64,000 nt of DNA from the NCBI GenBank assembly GCA_009767595.1, contig VSDK01028034.1, positions 443,157-507,156 of the forward strand, given 5' to 3'. Below, piece after piece: positions 45,570 to 56,369 of this stretch; within the stretch, counting starts at the first letter, position 1, and every line of letters starts with the position of its first letter. The position numbers were made by a program, and so were the translations under genes. The notes under the pieces are model-generated. The model ran no database searches, was not told the DNA's origin, and was given only the letters and a program-made list of their open reading frames with translations. This DNA is from Symbiodinium kawagutii (lineage: Eukaryota; Sar; Dinophyceae; Suessiales; Symbiodiniaceae).

Positions 45570-46330
45570 TGAGCACATCGTGGTGGCGGGGTTGTCGGTT
45601 GTGATTCGGTGAATTTCCCCCTGATCAACTGATTTGGAAGTCAAACGTCCACCTTTTACAGCTGGTTTTACTTGTTATTGTTTATTTTGAAGCGTCGTGA
45701 AAGCGATTGTTTGTTGGGCATCTTTGTTGACTTGAAGGGTGATGTGAATAAAAAAAGGTAAGTGAAGTAGATGTCGAGACAAGGCATTCACCACTGCTCC
45801 AGGTTTGAGGTTTCGTTTTTGCTATGAAAATTGCCGGTTTAGGTAAATCATTCACATGGGTGAAGAATCAACAAAATCCAACAATTTTAGCAGGGATGAT
45901 CGCCAACAAATTGTCGGGCATGAAAGCCAATTGTTGATTACTGTGGGTCAATTTCTGGGATTGGCGATGAAAACTAACAAATGCCAGGGTACCATCCCAA
46001 AAAGTCGGAAACCAACAGATGCCAGTGGTATTCGGGGTTTTTATGACCGTGTGAAATCAGCAAGGTTTGGTTGGGGAAAGAGGTGACATGCAATCGCCAT
46101 GGAGGTTTCTGGGCGGTGCTTGGTAAGGTTGCTATCAACACTGATTGAGAACAGGGAGTATCAAATGATGATTGGCGCAGGTGGTCACATAAAAAGATGG
46201 TATTTGCATTGCATGGGGTGATCATTGAACTGATCTATATGGCATGCATCAATTGGACATGTCCACCCTTCAAAAAACTGGTAGCATGGCATGGCAAGTG
46301 GCAAGTTCCAGTTTGTTCATTTACCATTTT
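45570..46330. other. Noncoding stretch
   Basis: G/T-rich after the donor, then ordinary. ACAAATGCCAGGGTACCATCCC and ACAGATGCCAGTGGTA near 45977 and 46015 are weak direct repeats. No gene. Confidence 0.35.
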
Positions 46331-46331
46331 G

Positions 46332-46437
46332 GTGTTTCTCAAGCCATAGGGGTACCCCTAAATCATCCAATGATATATCAATCCTTGCTATATAAGTAAA
46401 CCAACCATGTTAGGGGGGTTCCCGCTATTTTATCAAC
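46332..46437. mobile_element. MITE-like element, family A
   Basis: GGTGTTTCTCAAGCCATAGGGGTACCCC at the left and GGGGGGTTCCCGCTATTTTATCAACACTCC at the right are degraded inverted ends. Confidence 0.55.
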
Positions 46438-46439
46438 AC

Positions 46440-48225
46440 TCCATTGCTAGGTTCGTTTCCCAGAGGAACTGTTTTGATTCTTTATTCCTAGTGATTGTTG
46501 ACTTGGGATGTCACCCTTCGTACGGTGGAGATGGCGATGTGTTCTTTGCACTGCATTGGCTTCATATGGCCCACGTTGTTCAACATATGTTTCACTCTGG
46601 TTTTTTCTTCCACTTTTTCAAGTGTTTTTTCACTCTGCCCATTCTAGCGGTTTGTTTTCTTGTGCGGCGGTGGTTCTCACATGCTGCTGTTGGGTTTGTT
46701 TCTCCACCTGTTGTTGTCCTGTTGGTTGACCTCGTTATGGTTGGTTGATAATAACCACCTTATCAGTCATCAAAAATTACCATGGTTCTCTGAACCATAA
46801 GCATGTAGTGGTCGGTTGATTGTTCATATTGAGATCTCAAGCTAGAAGGTGTTTGACACGTATAATTTCATTAAACCGGTTGTGAAATCCCAGTTTCAAA
46901 GTCAGAGCTGGGAATCCAAAGGTCAACCAACCACAACCTACTAGTAGCTTGCTTGGGCTAATGACTTTTGGGACCCAACAGATGGCAGCCGTCGCGAGGC
47001 CGAATTGCCCAACCTGATCCTGACATTGGTGGGACGCTCAGGGACTGTGATTGATGTGCATCCCCACGTGGGAACTGGTGACTAGTCATGGATTTAGATG
47101 GCTATAGGAGTTGTAACCTCCTCTATGAAGTCATTTGCCATGGTTATATTCATTGGTAATCCCAACTTCGCCACGTACGAAAGTGATCAAAGATGGTTTC
47201 CAAGTCCCGTCGCAGTCATTACAACCCCTTGTCAGATCGTTGATGGGTCGGCTGTTCAGCTCTGTGGTACGGTGAGTCCCAAGGAAATAATCAAGGTGTC
47301 TCCAGTTTAATGCATTTTTGTGAGTGTGTGTAAGGCACATGCAGACGTAATCTGCAATGTTGCTTGGTGAATCATTTTGGTTAATACCACCAATGTGGGA
47401 TGTTCACCGTGTAGTTAACATCCCCCATTCCCCCAGCATCAAAAAACAGTTTAGTAACTGTTGAGGAAACCATGGGTCAACCATCGAAAACCATCCAAGT
47501 CAGCAAAACCAGCTTAGTACAAGGTGGGTCACCTCCGTACCACTTTTCTAACTAGGGGCCCTCACGTTGTAAACATGGTCACCCTGGTCAAGTTCTCAGG
47601 TCTCATCTGTGACCTCCCTGCCTGCCAACGACCCACTGAAGTGGAGCTTCTACAGCGCTGCCCTGGAAACCCAGAGCTGGGTAAGACAGGAGAGCTGGTT
47701 GGCTGACACCCACGTCAGCAGGTGATGACTTAGGATGGTCATTGTGATAGGCATTCAGCAACCTGTCCCATGCTCAGTATGAGAAGTACAATGTTTCTTG
47801 TATTGGTTCTTGACTATTTTAGGTTTCCAATAGCAATCTTGCATATAAGTACCTGATTTGTGATGGTCATTGTGGCTCGAGAAGAACTATGAGGAACCAA
47901 GAGCCAACTTTTTTTTGCAATGGTCCGCATTAATGGTGGTGCATCCCGAGAAATCAAGGAGGGTTGTCCAATTTGATTTCGAACCCTCTGAGGCATTGTA
48001 ATGAACACAAGCCTGAAGGCTTACAAAGAATTCATATTCGCTGCTATCATACTATCATATGGTCATAGGTTGTATAAACATTTGAAAACCCAAATGCTTT
48101 ATGAGATTCACAATTTTCCTCCAGCCATGTAATGTATGGATGTCATTGGGTGTGTGTCTTCACATTAGACAACATCCAGATGACAGCGCCGCTGGCATTG
48201 AATGAACCATAGCCAATAATTGCAA
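46440..48225. other. Noncoding stretch
   Basis: 46407-46748 is T-rich, giving an artificially hydrophobic frame. 46,980-47,060 and 47,520-47,710 have modest GC but no supported exon. Nothing else seen. Confidence 0.35.
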
Positions 48226-48229
48226 GTAA

Positions 48230-48700
48230 GGCCTGCCGAAGAAGCGAAAAACAAAGCGCAGAGCCACACCAGCCCTGGCTGAAGAAAAGAAAACTACAGC
48301 AGGTGTGGATGCATCCCAGGAGCCAGACGACCCGCGCTTCTCCGAGGACAAGACGTTCAAACCATTGTCTCCAGAGACTCTCAAAGACATCTCTGTCCTT
48401 CTCAACAAGGGCAGCCGCTATGGCCTTGCCAGGCTGGCCTGGTTTGTAAAGAGCCTGGGCGTGAAGCGGGGTCGGCCCTGTAAGAAGGGCAGGCCCAGCA
48501 AGCGCCAGGCAAAAAGGAGCAAAAAAAAAGGCGTCCACACCCACACCTGCTGGGTGTGGGTGCTTGAACGGGTGGCCAAAAGGGAGCCTGCTTCAATTGC
48601 TTTACGCGCGGACAAGGAAGAAGGTTGTTGGTTGGGAGGGAGCGAGGCCGGAAGTCACGGAGGACGAGATCATTTCCGCTTGAAAACGTTCCTGGAGCCG
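48230..48700 (+). CDS. AT-hook / NLS-bearing exon, probable DNA-binding protein
   Basis: The frame opens after TAA (GTAAG, possible acceptor) with GLPKKRKTKRRATPALAEEK, whose PKKRK is a classic nuclear-localisation motif. Then an acidic segment (SQEPDDPRFSEDKTFKPL), a hydrophobic helix (RYGLARLAWFVKSLG), and two tandem AT-hook-like cores in KRGRPCKKGRPSKRQ at about 48464-48510, followed by KRSKKK. AT-hooks (GRP flanked by basic residues) bind the minor groove of AT-rich DNA. After 48531 the frame is less convincing and runs into the minisatellite, so the exon may end near there. A 10-bp hairpin (CACCCACACC/GGTGTGGGTG) lies at about 48539-48563. Confidence 0.5.
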
Positions 48701-48715
48701 GTGCCACCCCGTGGC

Positions 48716-48960
48716 CTCAGCCCTCAGCCCTCAGCCCTCAAACTTCAACCTTTCAGCCCTCAACTCTGCCCTCAGCCCTCGGCCCTCAACCCTCAGCCCT
48801 CGGCCCTCAACCTTCAAAACTCATTCCTCAACCCTCAGCTCAACCCTCAGCCCTCAGCCTTCAGCCCTCAGCCCTCACTCCCCACCCCTCCAACCCTCAA
48901 CCCTCAGCCTTCAAACCTCAAACCTCGGCCCTCAGCCCTCAACCCTCAAACCTGAGCCCA
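48716..48960 (+). repeat. CCCTCAGCCCTCAACCCTCA minisatellite
   Basis: About 245 bp of CCCTCAG/CCCTCAA units, imperfect 6- to 9-bp periods. Frames read as Pro/Gln/Ser/Ala/Leu repeats. Confidence 0.92.
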
Positions 48961-48969
48961 ATTTTTTGA

Positions 48970-49515
48970 AACAGCCCAGTGCAGTAGAAAACATGCATGT
49001 CCGTGGTGTTTCCCTATCTTTGTTGGTCATATTTGATCATGTTCCCCTGCCGTTGACCATGATGAATCATCAATTGACCACCATCGATCATCATGAGACA
49101 ATGTCAAGCCATCATGAACCGTTACGCACATCATGACTTACCATGAACTGTCATAAATCGTCATCAAGACTGGTGTTTTGTTCAGTGGCAATGTATTGTA
49201 ATAATTAATGAGCATCATTGGTAATGTTTTTTGTTCAGCAACATGCATTTGCAACATATGAACTCCCTACAATTTAAAGGGGCAATACTCAAAAGAAAAC
49301 ACACGGCATTATTAATAAACGTCAAATTATTTTATCAATTATTTAATGATTGGGTGTTATCCTTCATGTTTTTTTTGCTTGGTCCCAAGGTACCTTCAGC
49401 CCCATCGGCCAGCAACTTCTTCAGGCACGCCCTGGGGCGAAGGGCCCAGCGTCCATGGACGGTGCACCAAACAAGAAGTGATTGTTTTCTGGGTGGACTG
49501 TAGCCACAAACTTAC
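48970..49515. other. Noncoding stretch
   Basis: 49040-49170 is C/A-rich (CATCATGA words). A GC-rich patch at 49385-49470 has frames on both strands but no splice pair was convincing. Confidence 0.35.
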
Positions 49516-49519
49516 TGTA

Positions 49520-49605
49520 GTTTTTTAGCATGTTGGGGTATGATTGATTTACCATACAACCACTAAAAGTTAGACTTTTAGCAAGGGATCGAACAGCCAC
49601 CACAT
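49520..49605 (+). repeat. Dispersed repeat, family D, second copy
   Basis: Matches 34891-34977 through TTTAGC..GATTTACCATA.AACCACTAAAAGTTAGACTTTTAGCAAGGGATC, preserving the 8-bp hairpin. The minus strand carries GTTCGATCCC. Confidence 0.65.
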
Positions 49606-49819
49606 TTGTATGTTTGGGACAGTGTGGGATCCATGATGAAGCTCTTGTGTTTGATGGCAAATATCAACCAAGAGACGGTTCAAATGGATGGTGGTTTGTT
49701 AAAGGGGATCTTCCCGATTCGTACTAATCCCACTTGAGTCACGACAGCTGATCAATGGCCAGCGGTTGGCTGAGTTGCTCATGGGTTGAAGCACCCTAGA
49801 TGCATAGAATGCACTTTTT

Positions 49820-49915
49820 GGCTTGCGGTTTTGAACATTCTTTATGTTCCCTAGTATGAATAAGTAATTAATTGGTTGGCTAATATTTTTCCTATAGGTT
49901 GAATCCACCAACCAG
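49820..49915. mobile_element. MITE-like element, family B
   Basis: Right end GGTTGAATCCACCAACCAG and interior ATTGGTTGGCTAATATTTTT are clear; the left end (GCGGTTTTGAAC) is truncated. Confidence 0.6.
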
Positions 49916-49919
49916 GCCA

Positions 49920-50594
49920 TGAAGTGTGGGAGGGTCCATCAAGATGGTTCAGGTCTGCGGTGTTTTCTTGTGGATGGTTGGGCCGCGCACAGACGGCATC
50001 ATCCAGATCGCACATACCGATGCTCAGAAACGCATCATGGGGAGGCAAAGTGCCGCATACTCTGAGGTGCAAGTATAGCATTCATGGTCAGCAGTCTAAT
50101 GCGTGAATTCGAGGATATTGTTGCCCCAATTCCTGCTGATGATTGAGCATTGTACATTGGTTTGAATCCTCGTGGTCATTGGTGAGTCACAATTAACAAT
50201 CGTTTGTTTGTGTTGAGTTGGTAACCAGTCACCACTTTTTTGGCATTGACAACTAATCAATGAAATGTGACTCACCAACGTTGTTGATGAACCAGTGATT
50301 GGTAACTGGTAACCAATGCAAGGCCAATTGTCGTTATTCAACCAGTTTTTGAGTAAGCAATAATTACCACATAGTTTTAGTGATTAGGCACCTACACAAG
50401 TTAACAGCAGCAGTCATTGGTACCGAGTGTTTGTTATTGTCATTCGTTATTTGCATTATTACTTTCAAACTATCAGTTCACCATAGTTCACCAGTTTATT
50501 GTTGGTTGCTGGTACCAGTAGTTATTGGTACCAAGTGGTTGTTGGTCATTGGCATTTTTCACTGGGTAGTCCCACGGTTGGCAGCACTTCTCAG
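49920..50594. other. Noncoding stretch with a small GC rise
   Basis: 49,920-50,080 has overlapping frames on both strands but no exon was convincing. The remainder is AT-rich. Confidence 0.3.
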
Positions 50595-50726
50595 GGGGCC
50601 GGTCCAGGCCAGCCATCGTTCAGCTGCAGAACAAGTTGCGAGGCCATTTCTGGCGGCGCTCCCAGCAATACCCCACCAGAGGCCGTTTGGCTTTGGGAGA
50701 TTTGTACGGCTGGATGTACAGCTGGG
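50595..50726 (+). CDS. Candidate 132-bp exon
   Basis: Acceptor-like CAGCACTTCTCAG and donor-like AGCTGGG|GTTACG bound a GC-rich island. Frame 1 reads RPAIVQLQNKLRGHFWRRSQ then RGRLALGDLYGWMYSWG and stays open past the donor to 50830. Frame 2 (PSNTPPEAVWLWEICTAG) is also open. Frame uncertain, product unknown. Confidence 0.38.
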
Positions 50727-50829
50727 GTTACGATCGTGATGATAAACCCTATAGGGTAGCTTATAGCCACTATGAATATAACTATGACCGTGACCATGGT
50801 CAGTTCCCAGTTATTCCTCCACGTGCAGT

Positions 50830-51780
50830 GTAGGGAGGTTCAGAGCGGTTTGAAATTAGGGGATGGCAGTACTTGTACCTGGATCCATGCTGCCCGCCTT
50901 GAGTTTTTCAAGTTCATGCATATTGATGACAGTCCTTAATGCTGGAGATTGTTGGTTCTTGCTATTGGAGATCCATCGATGGGGATGGTGGTACCATTGT
51001 TGGGTTTCGCAGATATTTGCACCCTAGTTGCTTGTCGAAGATGAGGAAATGATAAGAGCAAAGTGTTGTGTGGTCTACACCGTTATCCCAAATGTTAGTA
51101 ATTTGTGGGATATGTCGAGCTATTTGGTTTCAGTCCAAGTTGAGTTTGGGCGTGCTTTCCTTTCATGTCTATAGGTGTTTTAGGTGACAAGAAGCAATAG
51201 ATCTGTCCAGATGGGGGTTTTCTGTGATTCAAAGACGCGCAAGCATGAAACTTTTATTGTCCTGGTTTATCGGGTTTGCCCTCCTGGAAACCATAGATTT
51301 GAGCTTCCCAAATGGCCATCAGAACAGAAACTGATCATCCAACTTCAACCATCGCTTTGGGTTGTCCACAACTCATGTACTCCGCAAGTTATTGACGGTT
51401 GGCTGGGCAAAATGATCATGTTGACTGATGCTTGGGCATACTGCATACCTGGTTGAATATGATTGCAACAACAAAACTGGTCAACTGCAGCCATCACTGA
51501 TTGGTTGGTGGTTCTAATATGTGGTTTCTTTTCAACCACACCAGTGAATGACTAGCTGATTGACAAGTCATCGGTTAACTAGGTATGTGTTTTTTTTCTG
51601 TCCCAAAACTTGACCAGCATGGCTCCTGGAAGCCGCTTCCCAAGCACCTGGACTCCAGGAGTGGAATGTATGCTGACGGATGAGAATACCTTCTGTTTGC
51701 CGCAGAAGGCGGGCGGTTGGCCTTGGGCTGGTTGAAGCACCCGCAATGTCGCGCACTCAGGGACAAGGCGGATCAATCAA
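50830..51780. other. Noncoding stretch
   Basis: Frames at 51184-51456 (+) and 51568-51776 (-) lack domains. A short palindromic family B derivative (GTTGGTGGTTCTAA..TTTCAACCACACCAG) lies near 51500-51545. Confidence 0.35.
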
Positions 51781-51784
51781 TGGT

Positions 51785-51890
51785 GATTTCTCAAGCTGTA
51801 AGGAACCCCAAAGTTATGGTGGGTTTACTACTACAAATGGGTACTGAAGGATTTTTCAGGGGGACCCCTATTTTGAGAAACACCCAAATT
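51785..51890. mobile_element. MITE-like element, family A
   Basis: Left GATTTCTCAAGCTGTAAGGAACCCC is degraded; right GACCCCTATTTTGAGAAACACCC is intact. Confidence 0.6.
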
Positions 51891-52174
51891 GTGAAAGCCG
51901 ATGGAATGACAACCAAGCAATTTCTAGACCTTGTTGAATTGATGATGGTTTCTTCGATGGAGCATAGGCCATCATGACAAGTAGCCAGTTGCCATGGCTG
52001 GTGTGGAAGGTGGGTCCCGTGGGTCGTAACAAATACAGGTCCTTTACGACGGGATTGGGTTCACTGTCGTTCCTAGCCTTGTGGTGTTTCCAGGTACAGG
52101 GACACAGCTAGCAGCTAGCACTTGAAAGGATTGTGCGATCGTTAAAGTCAGCTGGATCTCATAGTACCACGTGG

Positions 52175-52275
52175 AGGTTTTTCAAAATAGGGTACCCCAA
52201 AAATTTTATTCATCATTTTTAGCACGAAACCAACCATATTTTGCGGGTTTCCAACATGTTTTTGAGAAATCCCCA
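52175..52275. mobile_element. MITE-like element, family A
   Basis: TTTTTCAAAATAGGGTACCCC at the left and CATGTTTTTGAGAAATCCCC at the right, with the AAACCAACCATATTTTGCGG core. Confidence 0.6.
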
Positions 52276-52279
52276 CATG

Positions 52280-53325
52280 CTTTTTGCACCCACCAGATAT
52301 ATAAGCTTGTGGATTGAGACAGTGGCTATTTGGCATTCAACAAAGTTTGATCAAACCAGGCGATCGGACCGGACGGGAACCAGCATGTGTGAGTAGACAA
52401 GTAGGCATCTCACTGCGAAACGACGGAGCGGTGTGAAAGGAATGCTTAAACTCATCAAACAATAGTGTTTTGGGGCCGTACATGTTTGTTTACTGATTCA
52501 AAGTCAAATGTTGACAGCCATATAATTGGTTCATACCACATATAGTTGGTTGAGAATTTGCGAGCTGTTAGGTGTCAATCGATCAAATAAACATTGATTC
52601 AATAGTGGGGATTACCCATGAATCCCAATCCATGCAGAGTAGGTGTTGTTATTGTAATCCAGCTATATCAACATTGAACGTGACCATATATATGAAACTC
52701 ACTCGTAAACAAATCTAAAGGAATGAATCATAGCATATAGACACATACATTGACACGTTTACATGTATGAACTGTATAAACGTATGAACATGTTTGATAT
52801 GTAATTAAGCGTTTTATGCATATATGTGTGTGATTGTATGTGTAAACACATGTATTATATACGCATTGTCCTATCTCGTCTATGCACTGGATGGTTCATC
52901 CGAGTGAGTGGCGATGCGTCCAGTGGCGATGCCAGCCATGGGATAAAACATCGGCCCGGCCATGGTACGGCCCCCCTGAGCCATCCAAAGATGTGGTTAC
53001 CTGTGGAAGGGCTCCGCAAGGCTCCCAGTTCACTGGGCCAAAGCGGTGATTTTTTCCAGGATTGAAGACCATGTGATTTTTTGGGAAGTCCTATTAACCA
53101 TAAGGTTTCCAATGATTGTGATTCCGAATTTTGCGTAGGCTTCTCAATGATTCACCCGGGATGTGTTTTCCCGTGTCCAAGGGTAGCCATGTAACTTTCT
53201 GGGGGGAGAATCGCCCACTGGGCAAACCAAGCGGGCGTGGTGCTGCAGGCCATCCGTTGTCCACCGGAGGCTGGGAGAGCAGCGCTGGGCTGTCGTCACC
53301 TCAGGGGCGATGGCATCCCACAGCC
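52280..53325. other. Noncoding stretch
   Basis: 52,740-52,860 is rich in ACATGTAT/GTATATA words. A GC-rich patch at 52,905-53,010 and 53,140-53,330 has open frames on both strands but no convincing exon. Confidence 0.3.
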
Positions 53326-53331
53326 GAGTCA

Positions 53332-53455
53332 TGTGGCGAGCTGGGTCAAGCAGTTAACCAACCAACCCATGGGGGATAATGACCAACCAAGATTAAGGAA
53401 AACAATGGTTAATAGTTGGGGAACCAGGGGTACAGGGGTTTGACTCACAGCCATG
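53332..53455 (+). mobile_element. Dispersed repeat, family C, best copy
   Basis: GGCGAGCTGGGTCAAGCAG through GGAAAACAATGGTTAATAG to GGGGTTTGACTCACAGCCATG, about 124 bp. Confidence 0.7.
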
Positions 53456-53459
53456 TGTT

Positions 53460-54680
53460 TTTTACAGAGGCGAACTGGCAGTTTTTTTGGGGATGCCACG
53501 GTGAAATCACATTCACCATGGTTAAAGGGCTTAGTTCACCGACCTTATTGCGGGAAGTTTTGCCATGGTTGTATTCCAGGCAACTCACCCCCGACATACC
53601 CTTGCTTTCATGTGAATCTAAAGTAGACATGGCAAGTGTTGACTCTTTCACAAAGAATCAACCGATTGCGGGTGCTCCGATTAACTTGCAGATTGAACCT
53701 GAACATATAGCCACTTTTTTGATATGAAGTCTCAGTTCAATCTGTACCATTAGCGCGACGGGCGGTTTGCAGCTGGAACCCTTGTTTTACCGGTATATGT
53801 CAAGGAATTGAATCTTCTCATTTGAATGGTACTTAGTAGTTGATAAGAGTCGGGTGATTCAGCATGATTTGTGTTTTTGTTCCATATGAACGGGATTAGC
53901 TGACTCTCAGTGGTTTGGTAACTATGGACAACAATCCACACATGGAATGTTTGGTTATGTTTTGAACCGTTTGTAGCGTTGGCACTGCCTGAAAAGTTTG
54001 GAAGAAGGGGTCTTAAAGGGAAACTTGCATCAGAATGACACTTTGCAGCCTTGCCGCTCTCGTGAGGAACCAATCAATCAACCCCTCAGAAACCACCATC
54101 TGATACTGGAAACTGTTCCTATCAACGCGCATAGGGTAACGAAACATGCGTGAACACTAGCAACTTTGTTCAATAATGATTTGTGGTTATAAACGCGCAG
54201 TAGTTGACCAATGATGTTATATATGTGATAATTAGTTGGTTGACTATACCAGTTGTCTAATATCTGTCCAACCAGGACAGCGCTCATGTACATATTTGTA
54301 AAAATGTGTTTCTGTTTCCGTATTCCTTTTGTGTAGACCACCTGAGACCCTGCATTTCTGCGTGAAAACGATGATTTGCCCCAAGTTTCCTTGTGAAAAC
54401 GATAATTTCCCAGTCTTGATTTTCCGAAGGTTTCAAAATCATGATTTCCTTCAGCTTCCCCACCAAAAAATCATGGTTTCCCTGGATGTGCTGCCACAGG
54501 CCCGGCGATGTCTGGAGCCAGGCAGCCCTTTGCAGCGCGCCTTGCAGACCCAAGGTGCGGAGTGGATCGGGAAATCCTGGGGAATGGACCTGGAAGATGA
54601 TTGAAGCAGGTTCATTGTGCATTTGATTGTCCATAAACCATGGTGAACCAATGGTTAATGGTTAATGGTTCAGAAGCTTG
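53460..54680. other. Noncoding stretch
   Basis: Short frames at 53416-53727 and 54284-54634 lack domains. (G/C)TTGTGAAAACGATAAT-like words repeat near 54362 and 54390. A mildly GC-rich patch lies at 54490-54600. Confidence 0.3.
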
Positions 54681-54687
54681 AAGGTGC

Positions 54688-54790
54688 TGGTTGGTGGTTT
54701 GATTGACATTTTCTATTGCCCCAATCGTGTTAACAAGTGGTTGGGAATAGACGAGTGTATTCTTTCATGAGTAGTTCAGAAGATTGAAAC
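54688..54790. mobile_element. Family B element, right end worn
   Basis: Begins GCTGGTTGGTGGTTTGATTG and carries AACAAGTGGTTGGGA, closely matching the copy at 31738; the right terminus is unrecognisable. Confidence 0.5.
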
Positions 54791-54982
54791 TGGTTCATGT
54801 GGGATTTATGTTCAGTCTGATTATTGCTGATGGTAATTAGAGCAATTTAGATTTGGTTGGTGGTTCTAAGCCATCCGGTTCCCCGATGATTCCTCCGTAC
54901 GCCCTGCAAGACCAAGCAGGCGGAGCGCACGGAAATGTCTCTCTCGCAGAAAGGTCCTTGCCCACTAGGTGAAACAGTCTAC

Positions 54983-55519
54983 CTACAAATGTCCTGCTCT
55001 CTGCATTCGCCTCTTCATTTTTCGTGCTTCTTCTTGTCTAAGTTTGCAAGAACTTTCCCAATCCAAAGTTAGGTCAGCTTTGATCTGCCCTATGAATTCC
55101 TCATCCGTTGAAAAAGCAAATGGTGGAAGATCCACGTAAGCCGTTCCCTCATGTGTTCTAAGGTATGTTTGCATCATTCGAACCACTTCTTGTTGTTTGG
55201 GGAAACTGGGTCTAGCATAGACTCCGGAGCTTTGGAAACTGGAGCCTAGAGTATACAAACTTCTTACCAAACCTTTGGCAAGAGGTGGCCACTGCGGGGG
55301 CCATTGCAGACCCAAGGTTTGGACCACCCATTTTTGGAGGGTGTCTCCCATTTCACTCAAACGAAGATCTATGGCTTGAACGTGTGCTGGGGATTGGCAA
55401 AGCACGAGATACTCCTTTCCATTGGGGTGCTTTCTCTTCACTGGTATAGGCAGTCCTATCGTGAGAATGAAACTCATGGCAAGTTCGATCCAAGTTACAC
55501 CCACTTCCGTTTTATCTAT
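54983..55519 (-). CDS. Long minus-strand exon, unknown protein
   Basis: On the minus strand a possible acceptor (CCATGATCAG) is followed by about 178 codons ending in TAG. It reads KTEVGVTWIELAMSFILTIG at the start, then KRKHPNGKEYLVLCQSPAHV, LQWPPQWPPLAKGLVRSLYT, FSTDEEFIGQIKADLTLDW and a basic tail (RKMKRRMQRAGHL). Amino-acid use is convincing throughout. The opening resembles, from memory and only weakly, segments next to reverse-transcriptase domains of algal retroelements, but no catalytic motif is present. It could be the last exon of a host gene or a retroelement remnant. Confidence 0.55.
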   Translation of the reverse strand: MDKTEVGVTWIELAMSFILTIGLPIPVKRKHPNGKEYLVLCQSPAHVQAIDLRLSEMGDTLQKWVVQTLGLQWPPQWPPLAKGLVRSLYTLGSSFQSSGVYARPSFPKQQEVVRMMQTYLRTHEGTAYVDLPPFAFSTDEEFIGQIKADLTLDWESSCKLRQEEARKMKRRMQRAGHL

Positions 55520-55529
55520 CTGATCATGG

Positions 55530-55980
55530 TTCTAAGCCATCCAAAAAACAAGTTCATTATGGCTCATAGCTGGTGAATAGTGGCTTAGATCGCTTCATTC
55601 TTGTAACTTGTGCTAGTTGCTGGCTGGTAGGAGGGAGCTAAGGCGTCAGGGGTATAGCCTTTTTGAAGGGTCCTTAAAGGGGGAGCGAGGCCAGGAGCTA
55701 CCAGGAAGGTTCTACCAAATCCTAGGCTAATGATCATTACAGGCGAACCACTGGCGAATTCAATGGTGTTTCAGGATGCTCAACAGCTGACGGGATTGTC
55801 ACCAAACTCACAACTCTCACCTGCGGCTGTCCAAAGCTGTGGTAAGCATGCTTCACAAAAAATCAGCATATTGGAGTATATTTTGAGGGTTCACTGAGTG
55901 GACAAACCCTATGGCAAACAAACCTGGAACTGCACGATCCGCCAAGATGGCTTGAGGTTGTTGAATTTCCAGAGGATTGG
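55530..55980. other. Noncoding stretch
   Basis: A GC patch at 55,630-55,720 contains GGAGCTAAGG and GGGAGCGAGGCCAGGAGC. No exon is supported. Confidence 0.35.
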
Positions 55981-55984
55981 GGGG

Positions 55985-56083
55985 TTCTCAAAGCAGGGGA
56001 CCCAGATCATCCTTGATTGTAATTAATCATTTATAGTGATAAACCAACCATTTTTTGGGGGGTCCCTTATTTTGAGAATCCAT
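55985..56083. mobile_element. MITE-like element, family A
   Basis: TTCTCAAAGCAGGGGACCC on the left and GGGGTCCCTTATTTTGAGAA on the right; core TAGTGATAAACCAACCATTT. Confidence 0.7.
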
Positions 56084-56269
56084 CGGATAGTACACGCATC
56101 TATGATACACATGCCTCTGACCCATAGACGTGGGACCTGACGTATTTCGCACGGCTGGGGAGAGAATTCTGGTAACGGTTTGTTCATGGGGAACTTGCTT
56201 AACCACTGCTTAATGCTTAATGATAGGGGAAAATGAGCAACAATAGTGGGGGAAATACCAACTGTACAT

Positions 56270-56366
56270 GGTGGTGTCTTCAAATAAACATTCCCAAAAA
56301 TGGTTGGCTTATTGGTGCAAATGGTTGATAAAAAATGATTTAGGGGCACCCCTATGTTGAGAAACA
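56270..56366. mobile_element. MITE-like element, family A, left end worn
   Basis: Right end GGGCACCCCTATGTTGAGAAACATCC is clear and the core is in the opposite order to the previous copy (AAAATGGTTGGCTTATTG). Confidence 0.55.
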
Positions 56367-56369
56367 TCC

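Noticed and set aside
46407..46748. A 113-codon frame that looks like a multi-pass membrane protein
   Set aside because: Its hydrophobicity comes from T-rich DNA (Phe, Val, Leu, Cys codons). No start context, splice sites or domain.
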